A stretch of DNA of 64,000 nt from JAWWPG01 sp963820035 (GCA_963820035.1 CAWFYK010000009.1:496001-560000); one strand, 5' to 3'; shown: positions 33,073-42,109, counted from the stretch's first letter. A program made the numbers and translations. The notes: generated by a model not told the origin, from the sequence alone.

Positions 33073-33320
33073 TCCCACTTCGTCGACAAGACGAAGCCGG
33101 CGGCGATGAAGACCATGCCGATGGCGAGGTTCCAGTTCCCGAGGTCGCTCATGTAGGGCAGGTTGGGGGCCAAGTAGTAGACGACGATCCAGGCCAGCCC
33201 GAAGATCCAGCAGAAGACCATCGTCGGCGCCACCCAACGGCGGGCGCCCATCCGCGCGCTCTTCTTCGACGCGGCAGGTGGGATGTAGTCAGCTTTCTTG
33301 CGTTGGCGAGATTCCGGCAC
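33069..33320 (-). CDS. crgA: Cell division protein CrgA
   Basis: 83 aa. CrgA is a small two-helix membrane protein of actinobacteria that interacts with FtsZ, FtsQ and penicillin-binding proteins. The basic N-terminus VPESRQRKKADY and two membrane segments (WVAPTMVFCWIFGLAWIVVYYL; WNLAIGMVFIAAGFVLS) are typical, with LGNWN between them. GTG 33320 is chosen over ATG 33335 because AGGAG lies five bases before it and the known family begins at this PxSKxRKK-like block. It is divergent from DUF881, as in Mycobacterium. Confidence 0.93.
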   Translation of the reverse strand: MPESRQRKKADYIPPAASKKSARMGARRWVAPTMVFCWIFGLAWIVVYYLAPNLPYMSDLGNWNLAIGMVFIAAGFVLSTKWE

Positions 33321-33462
33321 GACGACTCCTGTCATACTGCGGCATTCGCCCCAAGCCTAACGTGTCCGCCGAGTGATGGCGTCGGCTTGCCCGATCCGGC
33401 CGCCGTACAGTGGCTGTGAGGCGTTTCTCCTCGTCCCGTAATACCGAGAGGCTCGACCGCAG

Positions 33463-34251
33463 ATGCGTACCGACAGGCAGCAGCAGACGCCCGGCAGATG
33501 GAGCCGCCTGCTGTGGCCCGGGAAGGCCACCAGCCGGTGGGGCTGGCGGCTGGCCGTCCCGGTCGCGTTCGGTTGCGCCGGGCTGTTGGCGGCGACGAGT
33601 GCGATCAACGCCCGAGGCACCGACCTTCGGGGTGGCCGCAACGTCAGCGTCATCGAGATCGTGAGCACCGAGCGCGCGAAGGTGGAGGCGCAGCAGCAGA
33701 AGACCCAGGCCCTCCAGTCGCAGGTTGATGCGCTGTCCGCACGTGTCAACGGCGACCAGATGAACGGCCTGGAAGCCAGGCTCGGCACGATCGAGGCGCC
33801 GGCGGGGCTTCGCAGCCTGACCGGTCCGGGTCTCGTGGTCGTGCTCGACGACGCACCTGCCGGAGAAGACGCCCCTGCCGGGAAGGATCCCAACCTGCTT
33901 CTCGTCCACCAGCAGGACATCCAGGCCGTCGCCAACGCGCTCTGGGCCGGCGGTGCCGACGGGATCAGCCTGCAAGGCCAGCGGATCATCTCCACGACCG
34001 GTATCAAATGCGTCGGCAACACCGTCGTGCTGCAAGGAGTTCCCTACTCGCCGCCCTACCGGTTGGTGGCGGTGGGAAACCCGTCCGCGATGTATCGCGC
34101 GTTGTTGGCCTCGCCCGATGTTCGCAACTACCGCGACTACGTGCCGCCGCCCTACAACCTCGGCTGGTCGTTGCGCCAGAGTGCCCAGCTCCGGATTCCC
34201 GCCTACAGCGGCCCGCTGACCCTTCAGTACGCCGAGCCCATCACGCACTGA
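33463..34251 (+). CDS. DUF881 family protein
   Basis: 262 aa. A membrane anchor near residues 27-46 (WRLAVPVAFGCAGLLAATSA) is followed by a coiled-coil (VEAQQQKTQALQSQVDALSARVN) and the DUF881 domain (LTGPGLVVVLDDAP...NLLLVHQQDIQAVANALWAGGADGISLQGQRI...GNTVVLQGVPYSPPYRLVAVG). It is predicted to be extracytoplasmic. DUF881 proteins lie between crgA and the kinase cluster in actinobacteria (Rv0012) and are thought to be linked to cell division. In Mycobacterium trpG follows; here pknB does, convergent. Confidence 0.92.
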   Translation: MRTDRQQQTPGRWSRLLWPGKATSRWGWRLAVPVAFGCAGLLAATSAINARGTDLRGGRNVSVIEIVSTERAKVEAQQQKTQALQSQVDALSARVNGDQMNGLEARLGTIEAPAGLRSLTGPGLVVVLDDAPAGEDAPAGKDPNLLLVHQQDIQAVANALWAGGADGISLQGQRIISTTGIKCVGNTVVLQGVPYSPPYRLVAVGNPSAMYRALLASPDVRNYRDYVPPPYNLGWSLRQSAQLRIPAYSGPLTLQYAEPITH

Positions 34252-34284
34252 CGGGCACGCCTCGCTGCTGCGACGATGAACGCG

Positions 34285-36144
34285 TCAGGGGGTCTTGGTC
34301 TTCGTCGTGCTGGTCTTCGTCGTGCTGGTCGTCGTGGTCGTGGTCGAGGTCGTGCTGCTCGTCGGGGTTGTGGGGGTGGTCGGGGTCGTCGGCGTGGTGG
34401 GTGTCGTGGGCGTCGTCGACGGTGGGGTGGTCGGGCCGAGGGAGACGAAGATGACGACGGTGGACCCGTATGGCTCCGGGGTGAGGGGCGCCGGGTCCTG
34501 CCGGACGACGGTCCCGGCCGGCTGGTCGGACGGCTCGTAGGACGGGACCGGCACGAAGTGCGCCGACCTCAGATCGCCTATCGCTCTCGGCTTGCTCTCG
34601 CCGACCACGTTGGGCACCTTGATGAAACCGGCCGAGTAGTAGACGTCGATGGTGGTGCCGACCTGCTCGGTCATCCCGGCGGCCGGGTCGGTCCGGATCA
34701 CCCGGCCGAAACGCAGCGCGCTGTCGGACACCTTGACGGGGCGCGGCTGGAACCCGAGGGATCGAAGCTTCGCCTCCGCGGCCTTCACGAAGTAGCTCGT
34801 GAGGTCCGGGACCACATTCGTCTTCTGACCGGCCGACACCGTGACGTTGACGACCGACCCTTTGTCGGCTCGGCTCGGGAAGCTGGGATCCTGCCGGACG
34901 ATGTGCCCCTTGGGCACGTTGGCGCTCGCGACCGGTCTCGGTGTGCCCAGCTGCAATCCGGCCTTCGCGAGAATCGACCGGGCGGCGGGAACGGTCTTTC
35001 CGGTGATCTTGGGGACGTCGACCTGGGGGGTGCTGTTGTCGCTCAGGAGCTTGGGCAGCAAAAAGGCCGCCAGCAGGACGACGAGCACGGCGACCACGCC
35101 CAGCAGGATCCACAGACCGGTCCGGGACCGCGGTGGCGGCTGGTCGTCGAAGCCCGCGGACCCGCGTGGCGCGACGGTCGTGGGGGTCGAGTCGGTCGGG
35201 TGTGCCATGAAGGCGGCCCGGGTGGCGCCCGCGCCGGCGACTGCCGGCGCCAGCACCGGCTGGCCGACCAGGGCGCGCTCGATGTCTGCCCGCATCTCCG
35301 AGGCGCTCTGGTAGCGCTCGTCGACGCGCTTCGCTAGCGCCTTCAAGGTGATCGCGTCGACGTCCGGCGAGACGGACGACTCGAAGAACGACGGCGGCGA
35401 CGGCTCCTCGCGGACGTGCTGGTAGGCCACCGACACAGGAGAGTCACCGATGAACGGCGGTCGGCTCGTGAGCAGCTCGAACAGCAGGCAGCCCGTCGAG
35501 TAGAGGTCGCTCCGTGCGTCAACCTGCTCGCCGCGCGCCTGCTCCGGAGACAGGTACTGCGCCGTCCCGACGACAGCGGCGGTCTGCGTCATCGTGGCGG
35601 AGGAGTCGGCGATGGCGCGAGCGATGCCGAAGTCCATCACCTTGACCTCACCGGTCGGGGTGAGCATCACGTTGGCCGGCTTGATGTCGCGGTGGATGAT
35701 CCCCGCGCGGTGGCTGTAGTCGAGCGCGCTGAGCACGGCGGCGGTGATCTCGAGAGCGCGCTCGGGGAGGATCTTGCGGCCCTCACGCAAGATGTCGCGC
35801 AGCGTCATACCCTCGACGAGCTCCATGACGATGTAGGGCAGCATGATGCCCGAGCCGCTGGGATCAGGCTCCTCACCGGTGTCATAGACGGCGACGATCG
35901 ACGGATGGTTGAGGGAGGCAGCCGACTGCGCCTCGCGGCGGAACCGGGCCTGGAAGGTCGGGTCGCCGGCCAGGTCGACCCGCAGCCGCTTGATGGCGAT
36001 CGAGCGACCCAGCCGAACGTCCTGCGCCGCGTGCACGTCAGCCATCCCACCGCGTCCGAGCAGGCCGGCGATCTCGTAGCGCCCGTTGCCGAGCGTCTCG
36101 TGCGCGCCGGCCTCGGAACCGTCGCCCGGGGGTTGTGCGCTCAT
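34285..36144 (-). CDS. pknB: Serine/threonine protein kinase PknB with PASTA domains
   Basis: 619 aa. The cytoplasmic kinase domain has ATP-site lysine K52, HRD at 151-153, DFG at 171-173 and an activation loop TMTQTAAVVGTAQYLSPEQA with the autophosphorylation threonines. A membrane helix (~348-370) leads to three extracellular PASTA domains of about 67 residues each (M. tuberculosis PknB has four), then a threonine/proline-rich tail of about 50 residues. PASTA domains sense peptidoglycan fragments or lipid II. It is the last gene of the fhaA-fhaB-pstP-rodA-pbpA-pknB order on this strand. No pknA is seen. The Thr-rich tail is unusual and may be a site of O-glycosylation. Confidence 0.96.
   Translation of the reverse strand: MSAQPPGDGSEAGAHETLGNGRYEIAGLLGRGGMADVHAAQDVRLGRSIAIKRLRVDLAGDPTFQARFRREAQSAASLNHPSIVAVYDTGEEPDPSGSGIMLPYIVMELVEGMTLRDILREGRKILPERALEITAAVLSALDYSHRAGIIHRDIKPANVMLTPTGEVKVMDFGIARAIADSSATMTQTAAVVGTAQYLSPEQARGEQVDARSDLYSTGCLLFELLTSRPPFIGDSPVSVAYQHVREEPSPPSFFESSVSPDVDAITLKALAKRVDERYQSASEMRADIERALVGQPVLAPAVAGAGATRAAFMAHPTDSTPTTVAPRGSAGFDDQPPPRSRTGLWILLGVVAVLVVLLAAFLLPKLLSDNSTPQVDVPKITGKTVPAARSILAKAGLQLGTPRPVASANVPKGHIVRQDPSFPSRADKGSVVNVTVSAGQKTNVVPDLTSYFVKAAEAKLRSLGFQPRPVKVSDSALRFGRVIRTDPAAGMTEQVGTTIDVYYSAGFIKVPNVVGESKPRAIGDLRSAHFVPVPSYEPSDQPAGTVVRQDPAPLTPEPYGSTVVIFVSLGPTTPPSTTPTTPTTPTTPTTPTTPTSSTTSTTTTTTSTTKTSTTKTKTP
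34300..34428 (-). repeat. Low-complexity Thr/Pro codon repeat in pknB
   Basis: The last ~45 codons of pknB before the final lysines consist almost wholly of Thr with Pro and Ser (T-P-T triplets then Thr runs). On the plus strand it reads as GTCGTGGTC-type imperfect triplet repeats. Length polymorphism is likely. Confidence 0.85.
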
Positions 36145-36172
36145 CGGTCGGCCCTTTCGGGGATCGCTGTCC

Positions 36173-37630
36173 TCATTGCTCTATCACGGCCCGCATCACA
36201 TCTCGGGCAATAGGCCCGGCAAGCCCGCCGCCGGTGATGTCGCTCCGCGCCACCCCGGTCTGCTCGATCAGGACAGCCACGGCGACCTGAGGGTCGTTCG
36301 CCGGAGCGAACGTGACCATCCAGGCGTACGGCGACCTCGACGTCAATGAGTTCGCCGTCCCGGTCTTGCCCGCCACCGAGACACCCGGGATCTGCGCCGG
36401 AATGCCGGTCCCCGAGTTGACGACGTCGACCATCATCTGGGTCAGGTCGCCGGCGACGGTCCCCGACACCGCCTGGTGGAGCACCTGCGGCTCGGCCTTG
36501 GACAGCACGCTCAGGTCGGGAGAGCGCACCTCGTCCACGACGTATGGCGTCATCACGGCACCGCCGTTGGCGATGCCCGCCGCCACCATCGCCATCTGCA
36601 GCGGGGTGGCCGCGACGTCGAACTGGCCGATCGCCGACAGCGCCGTCTCCGGCTCGTCGACGTCGCTGGGGAACCGGCTCGCGCTGAAGGGCAGCTGGGT
36701 CAGGTAGTTCTCGTTGAACCCGAACTTCTCCGCCTGCGCGCGCAGCTTGTCGGCCCCCAGCTTGAGCCCGAGGTCACCGAAGGACACGTTGCACGAGACG
36801 ACGAGCGCCTGGGTGAGGGTGATCTGGTCCCCTCCGCAGTCGGACCCGTTCTCGTTGTGCAGGAGATGGGAGGTCTGCGGGAGCTTCAGGCTGGCGCCGC
36901 CTTGCACCATCGAGTCGGGGGAGTAGCCGTTGGACAGGGCGGTGGCCGCGGTCACGAGCTTGAACGTCGAGCCCGGCGGGTAGAGCGTCTGCGTCGACCG
37001 GCTGATGAAGTCGGGCGCCGTTCCCGCTGTCAGTTTTTTGTACTCCGCCGTCGCGGCGTTGAAGTCATGGGTCGCCATCAGGTTGGGGTCGTAGGACGGC
37101 ACGGATACGTCCGCGAGGATCGCGCCGGTCTTCGGGTCGAGCGCCACGACCGCGCCCTTGGTGTTGCCCGGCAGGTTGAGCAGCCCTTGGTAGGCGGCGT
37201 CCTGGGCAGCCGGGTTGACGGTGAGCAGCACGCTGCCGCCCTGCGGCTGGTCGTTGCCGACGAGGTCGAGCAGCTGGTTGACGAAGAGCCTGCTGTCACT
37301 GCCGGACAGGATCGAGTTCTCCGAGTTCTCGACGGCGCGGGTGCCGTAGTAGCAGGAGAAGTAGCCCGTGACGGGCGCATAGAGCTTGGGCTGCGGGTAG
37401 CGGCGGATGTATTTGAGCCGGTCGTCCGACGCCAGGCTCCTGGCCGCCGTTCTGTTCCCGACCAGAATCGGTCCGCGCTCGCGGGAGCACTCGGCGTCGC
37501 GAGCCCGCCGGTTGGCGCTCATCGCGTCGAGGCTGTTGGCCCTGAAGACCTGCACGTAGTTGGCGTTGACGAGCAGCAGCCCGAACAGCACCAGCGCGAA
37601 GATCGAGAGCACCCTGATCGGCTTGTTCAT
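36173..37630 (-). CDS. pbpA: Class B penicillin-binding protein PbpA (transpeptidase)
   Basis: 485 aa. A single N-terminal membrane helix (VLSIFALVLFGLLLVNANYV) is followed by the dimerisation region and the transpeptidase domain. The active-site serine is S221 in PPGSTFKLV (SxxK), the second motif SCN is 279-281, and KTG is 422-424 in AGKTGTANS. PbpA cross-links septal/polar peptidoglycan. Its start overlaps the rodA stop (ATGA). It is 28 bp from pknB, which phosphorylates PbpA in mycobacteria. Confidence 0.95.
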   Translation of the reverse strand: MNKPIRVLSIFALVLFGLLLVNANYVQVFRANSLDAMSANRRARDAECSRERGPILVGNRTAARSLASDDRLKYIRRYPQPKLYAPVTGYFSCYYGTRAVENSENSILSGSDSRLFVNQLLDLVGNDQPQGGSVLLTVNPAAQDAAYQGLLNLPGNTKGAVVALDPKTGAILADVSVPSYDPNLMATHDFNAATAEYKKLTAGTAPDFISRSTQTLYPPGSTFKLVTAATALSNGYSPDSMVQGGASLKLPQTSHLLHNENGSDCGGDQITLTQALVVSCNVSFGDLGLKLGADKLRAQAEKFGFNENYLTQLPFSASRFPSDVDEPETALSAIGQFDVAATPLQMAMVAAGIANGGAVMTPYVVDEVRSPDLSVLSKAEPQVLHQAVSGTVAGDLTQMMVDVVNSGTGIPAQIPGVSVAGKTGTANSLTSRSPYAWMVTFAPANDPQVAVAVLIEQTGVARSDITGGGLAGPIARDVMRAVIEQ

Positions 37631-39030
37631 CGAAGGTCCACCACCTGGGTGTCGTCGTCAGCGGTCGGTACGACGAGCTCGGGCGCCGGCTGTCGTGCGT
37701 AGTTGCTGACCATAAGGACGAGGGCGACCATCACCCAGTTGGCGATCAGGGCGGAGCCTCCGTAGGACAGGAACGGGGTGGTGAGCCCGGTGAGCGGGAT
37801 GAGCTTCGTGACGCCTCCGAGGACCACGAAGACCTGCAGCGCGAACGCCATCGAGAGCCCGACGGCGAGCAGCTTTCCGAACGGGTCGCGGCAGATCAAT
37901 GCGGTGCGCAGACCGCGCTCGACGATGAGCGAGTAGATCACGATGATCGCCATCAGCCCCGTGAGACCGAGCTCCTCGGCCAAGGACGTGCCGATGAAGT
38001 CGCTCCACGCCAGCGGCGTGAGCTGGGGGCTGCCCTGTCCCCAACCGCGGCCGAGGATGCCGCCCCACGCCATGCCGTACTGGCCCTGGACGATCTGGTA
38101 GTAGGAGTCCGTGTTGGAGAAAGGGTGCAGCCAGCCCTCGACCCGGGTCTGGACGTGGGCGAAGAGCAGATAGCTCGCGTAGGCACCGGCGGCGAACAGG
38201 CCGGCTCCGACGACGAGCCAGCTGGGCCGCTCGGTGGCGACGTAGAGCAGCATGACGAAGAGCCCGAAGAACAGCAGCGACGACCCGAGGTCGTCCTCGA
38301 AGACCAAGATGCCGAGGCTGATCAGCCACATCACGGCGATCGGACCCAGGTCGCGACCGCGTGGCAGGTCGATCCCGAGGAAGCGTCGCCCCGCCAGCGC
38401 CAGAGCCTCCCGCTTGACGACGAGGTAGCCCGCGAAGAAGATCGCCAGGCACAGCTTGGCCACCTCGCCGGGTTGGAAGGAGAGCCCTCCCAGCCTGATC
38501 CAGATCCGGGCGCCGTTGATGTTGACGCCGAGCCCGGGTACGAGGGGTAGCAGTAGCAGCGCGATGCCGGCGAAGCCCATGGTGTAGGTGAACGCCTGGA
38601 GGATCCGGTGGTCGCGAACGACCAGCATCGTGGCGACGAAGCCGATGACGGACAGGGTCGTCCAGATCAGCTGTTGGGTGGCGTAGGTATGCGCCTGGGG
38701 GTCCTGGGCCGTCCGGGCCAGGTCGATGCGGTGGATCATGGCCAGCCCGATCCCGTTGAGCGCCACGACACAGGGCAGGATCACCGGGTCGGCGTACGGC
38801 GCCCGGAAGCGCACCACGAGATGGCAGGCGAGGGCCAGGACGACGAGCCCGCCGCCGTACTCGACGATGTCGCTGGGCACCTTGTCCTCGGTGCCGAGAC
38901 CGACCAGCGCGTAGCTCCCGACCCCGAGGACGAGCGCCATCAGCAGCAGCGCGAGCTCGACGCCGCGCCGCTTCTTGGGGACGATGGCGTCCACCAGACG
39001 GCCAGGGCCACCCGCGAGGACCGGGCTCAT
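37627..39030 (-). CDS. rodA: FtsW/RodA/SpoVE-type peptidoglycan polymerase
   Basis: 467 aa SEDS-family protein with about ten to twelve membrane helices. Signature regions are GGLSFQPGEVAKLCLAIFFAGYL, EDDLGSSLLFFGLFVMLLYVATER (with the SEDS catalytic aspartate), GWGQGSPQLTPLAWSDFIGTSLAEELG and LTGLTTPFLSYGGSALIANW. It polymerises lipid II and works with its cognate class B PBP, here the overlapping pbpA. ATG 39030 overlaps the pstP stop. The gene could equally be called ftsW; position in the pknB cluster corresponds to rodA of M. tuberculosis. Confidence 0.94.
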   Translation of the reverse strand: MSPVLAGGPGRLVDAIVPKKRRGVELALLLMALVLGVGSYALVGLGTEDKVPSDIVEYGGGLVVLALACHLVVRFRAPYADPVILPCVVALNGIGLAMIHRIDLARTAQDPQAHTYATQQLIWTTLSVIGFVATMLVVRDHRILQAFTYTMGFAGIALLLLPLVPGLGVNINGARIWIRLGGLSFQPGEVAKLCLAIFFAGYLVVKREALALAGRRFLGIDLPRGRDLGPIAVMWLISLGILVFEDDLGSSLLFFGLFVMLLYVATERPSWLVVGAGLFAAGAYASYLLFAHVQTRVEGWLHPFSNTDSYYQIVQGQYGMAWGGILGRGWGQGSPQLTPLAWSDFIGTSLAEELGLTGLMAIIVIYSLIVERGLRTALICRDPFGKLLAVGLSMAFALQVFVVLGGVTKLIPLTGLTTPFLSYGGSALIANWVMVALVLMVSNYARQPAPELVVPTADDDTQVVDLR

Positions 39031-40439
39031 CGCGACCCTCCCGTCCCGGGAGTCGACCCCGTGCAGTCGGGCGACGTGCCCGCGGCGACGCCGCCGGGAG
39101 CGACCAGGTCGGCAGGTGGCGCGACCGTGTCGCTCCCCCGCGCCGCGGGCGTCTCTGGTGGGTTCGTCGATGAGGCATGAGGCGGTGGCGGCAGGGTAGC
39201 CGTGGGAGGCGTGGTGCCGCCGTCGGGGGCGCAGATCTTGGCGAAGCCGCGGAGGTGGGCGACGATCTGCTCGGCCTTGGTGAGGCTGTCGGCCGCCAGT
39301 CCGTCCTGGACCTGGCTGCGACGGAACGCCGGCAGCTGGGACAGCGCCAGGTGCTGGTCCTGGTAGACGTGGTTGAGGTCGATGCCGGGCAGCTCGGCAT
39401 TGAGACCACGGTAGATCGCGACCCGGCCCTGGTCGGCGCCGACGAAGTACTGGGTCTGGCTCCACTGGTAGGCGAGCGCGAGGCCGCCACCGATGATCGC
39501 GAGCACGGCGACGATGAGCAGGGAACGGCGCAGCCAGAGGAAGCGTCGGGGGGCCCGTGGCGCGTAGCGCAGCTCCTCCGGGTCGCGCGACGGGTCGGCC
39601 ATCAGGATCTCGCCGGGCTGGGGTTCGTCGCGCTGCGCCCAGGTGCGCAGCCGGGTGAGTGGACCGCGGTGGTGGTCGGCGGCTGCGCCCACGACGATTG
39701 GCTCGGCAGCCTCGTCCGGCGGGCCTTCGACGACGTCGCCCACCAGGACTGTCACGTTGTCCGTGCTGCCGGAGTCGAGGGCGAGCCGGGTGAGGTCGGC
39801 GGCCACCGACTCCGGTGTCCCGCTTGCCAGGGCGCGCTCGATGTTCTCGTGGGAGACGAACCCCGACAACCCGTCGCTGCAGATCAGGATGCGGTCGCCG
39901 GGCACCACGTCATAGGTCGACAGGTCGGGCTCGTTGTCGTGGCGCCCGTCGAGGACCTTGAGCAACAGGGAGCGATGCGAGTGGACCGTCGCCTCCTCCT
40001 CGGTGATCCGGCCCTCGTCGATGAGACTCTGCACCCAGCTGTGGTCGCGGGTGATCCGCAACAGCTCGCCGTCCCGCCAGAGGTAGCCGCGCGAGTCGCC
40101 GAGGTGGGCGACGCCGATCTGGCTGCCGTCGAAGAGCGCGGCGGTGATCGTCGTACCCATGCCCTCGACGCTCGGGTCTTCCTCGACGATCTCCGCCAGC
40201 CGCTCGTTGGCGACCAGGATCGCGCCAGCGAGCGCCTGCAGCAGGTCGTCGGGTGGCGGCGATACGTCGAGCCGCCGCACGGTCTGGATCGTGACGGCGG
40301 ACGCCAGGTCACCTGCGGGGGCGCCACCCATGCCGTCCGCGACGACGATGAGGTGCTGTCCGGCATAACCCGAGTCGTCGTTCTTCTTGCGGATCCGACC
40401 GATGTCGGACACCGCACCGAACCTGAGGGAGAGCACCAC
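39027..40439 (-). CDS. pstP: PP2C-type serine/threonine phosphatase PstP
   Basis: 470 aa. The cytoplasmic PP2C domain has VSDIGRIRKKNDDSGYA, VVADGMGGAPAGDLAS (metal Asp), AHLGDSRGYLW, LICSDGLSGFVS and GSTDNVTVLVGDV, the full metal-binding set. A juxtamembrane region is followed by one membrane helix (LLIVAVLAIIGGGLALAY) and an extracellular domain of about 130 residues ending in a Pro/Thr-rich tail. It reverses PknB phosphorylation. GTG 40439 lies two bases after the fhaB stop. Confidence 0.95.
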   Translation of the reverse strand: MVLSLRFGAVSDIGRIRKKNDDSGYAGQHLIVVADGMGGAPAGDLASAVTIQTVRRLDVSPPPDDLLQALAGAILVANERLAEIVEEDPSVEGMGTTITAALFDGSQIGVAHLGDSRGYLWRDGELLRITRDHSWVQSLIDEGRITEEEATVHSHRSLLLKVLDGRHDNEPDLSTYDVVPGDRILICSDGLSGFVSHENIERALASGTPESVAADLTRLALDSGSTDNVTVLVGDVVEGPPDEAAEPIVVGAAADHHRGPLTRLRTWAQRDEPQPGEILMADPSRDPEELRYAPRAPRRFLWLRRSLLIVAVLAIIGGGLALAYQWSQTQYFVGADQGRVAIYRGLNAELPGIDLNHVYQDQHLALSQLPAFRRSQVQDGLAADSLTKAEQIVAHLRGFAKICAPDGGTTPPTATLPPPPHASSTNPPETPAARGSDTVAPPADLVAPGGVAAGTSPDCTGSTPGTGGSR

Positions 40440-40441
40440 AG

Positions 40442-40930
40442 CTACTTCTTCAACTCGGCGATGGTCTTGCCGATCCTGACCTGGACGCCGACGGTCACGA
40501 CGGTCGGCGTGGTGATCCGCTGGCTCCCGATGTAGGTGCCGTTGGTCGAGCCGAGGTCCTCGACGTACCAGTCGTCACCGCTCGGCACGAAGCGAGCGTG
40601 CCGGGTCGAGACGTAGTCGTCGTCGACCCGGATCGTGGCGTCGGCACCGCGACCGAGCAGGATCGGTAGCTGGCCGAGCGGCACCGTCACGCCTGCGTTG
40701 GTGCCTTCGGTGATGACCAGCCGGGTGGGCGCCCCGCGTCGCCGCTTCGCCGGTCGCGAGGGCCGACCGGCCTTCGCCGCCTTGCCCGATCTGCCCTGAC
40801 CGGTCAGCTGCGCCGGGTCGACCCGCTCGCCGAACATGTCGGACCGGATCACCGACACGGCCGACAGCACGAAGAGCCACAGCAGCCCGAGGAATCCGAG
40901 CTTGATCAGGGTGAGGGTCAGCTCAGACAC
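40442..40930 (-). CDS. fhaB: FHA-domain protein FhaB (FipA-like)
   Basis: 162 aa. An N-terminal membrane helix (LIKLGFLGLLWLFVLSAVSVIR) is followed by a basic linker and a C-terminal FHA domain: LPILLGRGADATIRVDDDYVSTRHARF, then DLGSTNGTYIGSQRI, giving the phosphothreonine-binding Arg, Ser, His and the Asn of GSTNGT. In mycobacteria FhaB links PknA/PknB signalling to FtsZ/FtsQ. It is three bases from fhaA. Confidence 0.94.
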   Translation of the reverse strand: MSELTLTLIKLGFLGLLWLFVLSAVSVIRSDMFGERVDPAQLTGQGRSGKAAKAGRPSRPAKRRRGAPTRLVITEGTNAGVTVPLGQLPILLGRGADATIRVDDDYVSTRHARFVPSGDDWYVEDLGSTNGTYIGSQRITTPTVVTVGVQVRIGKTIAELKK

Positions 40931-40933
40931 GGT

Positions 40934-41824
40934 TCACCAGCCTCTCGGCTCCGCCGCCGGCTCCTGCGGGTCGGGCGGACGGTAGTTCGGCGCAGGGGAA
41001 CCGGCCGGCTGGGATCCGGCTGCCGGGGAGTCGGCCGGTGGGGAACCGGCGCCATGGGAGTCGGGCCGGCCGGCACCGGGATCCACCGTCTGGTGGGGGG
41101 GTTGCGCCGCACCCGAGTGGCTGAGATGCACATGAATGGTCGTGTTGCCGAGCACGACCGTGGAACCGTCCCCCAGCATCGCCTGCTGCACGCGCTGCCC
41201 GTCGACGATGGTTCCGTTGGTCGAGCCGAGGTCGACGACGCTCGCCATCGCCCCTTGAGGTCCTTGCTGAACGCGGAACTCCGCATGCTGTCGCGACACC
41301 CCAGGGTCGTCGACGCGGAGGTCGGACCGGCTGCCTCTGCCGACGACGAGACCGGGGGGTTCGAGCGGGTGCCGCACCCCGTTGACGATGAGAGTGACGG
41401 GTGCTCGTCGTACGGCGGTGTCCGACGTTGACTGACCGGGCCCCGGGGTGACGTCGGCCGCGGCTGAGCTGCGCACCCGGAAGCGACCGGTGGTGAGCTC
41501 CTCGCTGCGCTGGAACTTGAGCTGGATCGCACCGGCGAAGAGGAAGCGCTGCTCGTCGGCGTGCTCGTGGAGCATCTGGGCGAGCTCGCTGCTCAAGGTG
41601 TCGCCGTAGGCCGAGAGTCGGTCGAAGTCGGTGGGCGACAGGTCGATGAGGAAGTCGTTGGGCGCCAACCGCTTGTTGCGGCTGAGAATCTGCGCGGAGT
41701 TGTCCACCTCGCGCTGCAGTGCCGCGGCGATCTCCATGGGCTGGACCGCACTGCGGAAGGCGCGCGCGAAGGCCCCCGTGACGAGCGTCTCGAGGCGTTG
41801 CTCGAAGCGGTGCAGCGCGCTCAC
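40934..41824 (-). CDS. fhaA: FHA-domain protein FhaA with DUF3662 domain
   Basis: 296 aa. The N-terminal DUF3662 (SALHRFEQRLETLVTGAFARAFRSAVQPMEIAAAL) is followed by a linker, an FHA domain (GLVVGRGSRSDLRVDDPGVSRQHAEF, DLGSTNGTIVDGQRV) and a C-terminal tail rich in Pro, Ala, Gly and Ser. The order fits FhaA, which binds phosphorylated MviN/MurJ in mycobacteria. It is shorter than the M. tuberculosis protein because the linker is brief. GTG 41824 follows AAGG and matches the family's N-terminus; the longer frame upstream runs toward tRNA-Leu without homology. Confidence 0.94.
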   Translation of the reverse strand: MSALHRFEQRLETLVTGAFARAFRSAVQPMEIAAALQREVDNSAQILSRNKRLAPNDFLIDLSPTDFDRLSAYGDTLSSELAQMLHEHADEQRFLFAGAIQLKFQRSEELTTGRFRVRSSAAADVTPGPGQSTSDTAVRRAPVTLIVNGVRHPLEPPGLVVGRGSRSDLRVDDPGVSRQHAEFRVQQGPQGAMASVVDLGSTNGTIVDGQRVQQAMLGDGSTVVLGNTTIHVHLSHSGAAQPPHQTVDPGAGRPDSHGAGSPPADSPAAGSQPAGSPAPNYRPPDPQEPAAEPRGW

Positions 41825-42025
41825 TCGTGGCCTTCCTTGCTGTCGTCGGCGTACGCCCCGGGGGGCGCTCAGGGGCCACCACCGTCGGCGCGTCGCGAGG
41901 CACACCGAGGCGCCCCGGGCTCGATGCTATCGGGAACGGGCAGCGAAACCACGTCCGGCGCGTCAGCGGCGCTGGGCGGTCCCGACCTGCGTGTTACCCT
42001 TTTCTGTCGCCTGAGGCGGCACAGC

Positions 42026-42109
42026 GCGCGGGTGGCGGAATAGGCAGACGCGCACGGTTCAGGTCCGTGTGCCCGAAAGGGCGTGGGGGTTCAACTCCCC
42101 CCTCGCGCA
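42026..42109 (+). tRNA. tRNA-Leu (CAG)
   Basis: An 84-nt class II tRNA. The acceptor GCGCGGG pairs with CTCGCGC (42102-42108, one G-T pair), discriminator A 42109. The anticodon stem CACGG/CCGTG encloses TTCAGGT with anticodon CAG at 42060-42062. The long variable arm is GCCCGAAAGGGC. The T arm and 3' end are the integration target of the island that follows. CCA is not encoded. Confidence 0.96.

Noticed and set aside
34300..34428. Non-coding microsatellite
   Set aside because: The repeat is the in-frame Thr/Pro tail of pknB.
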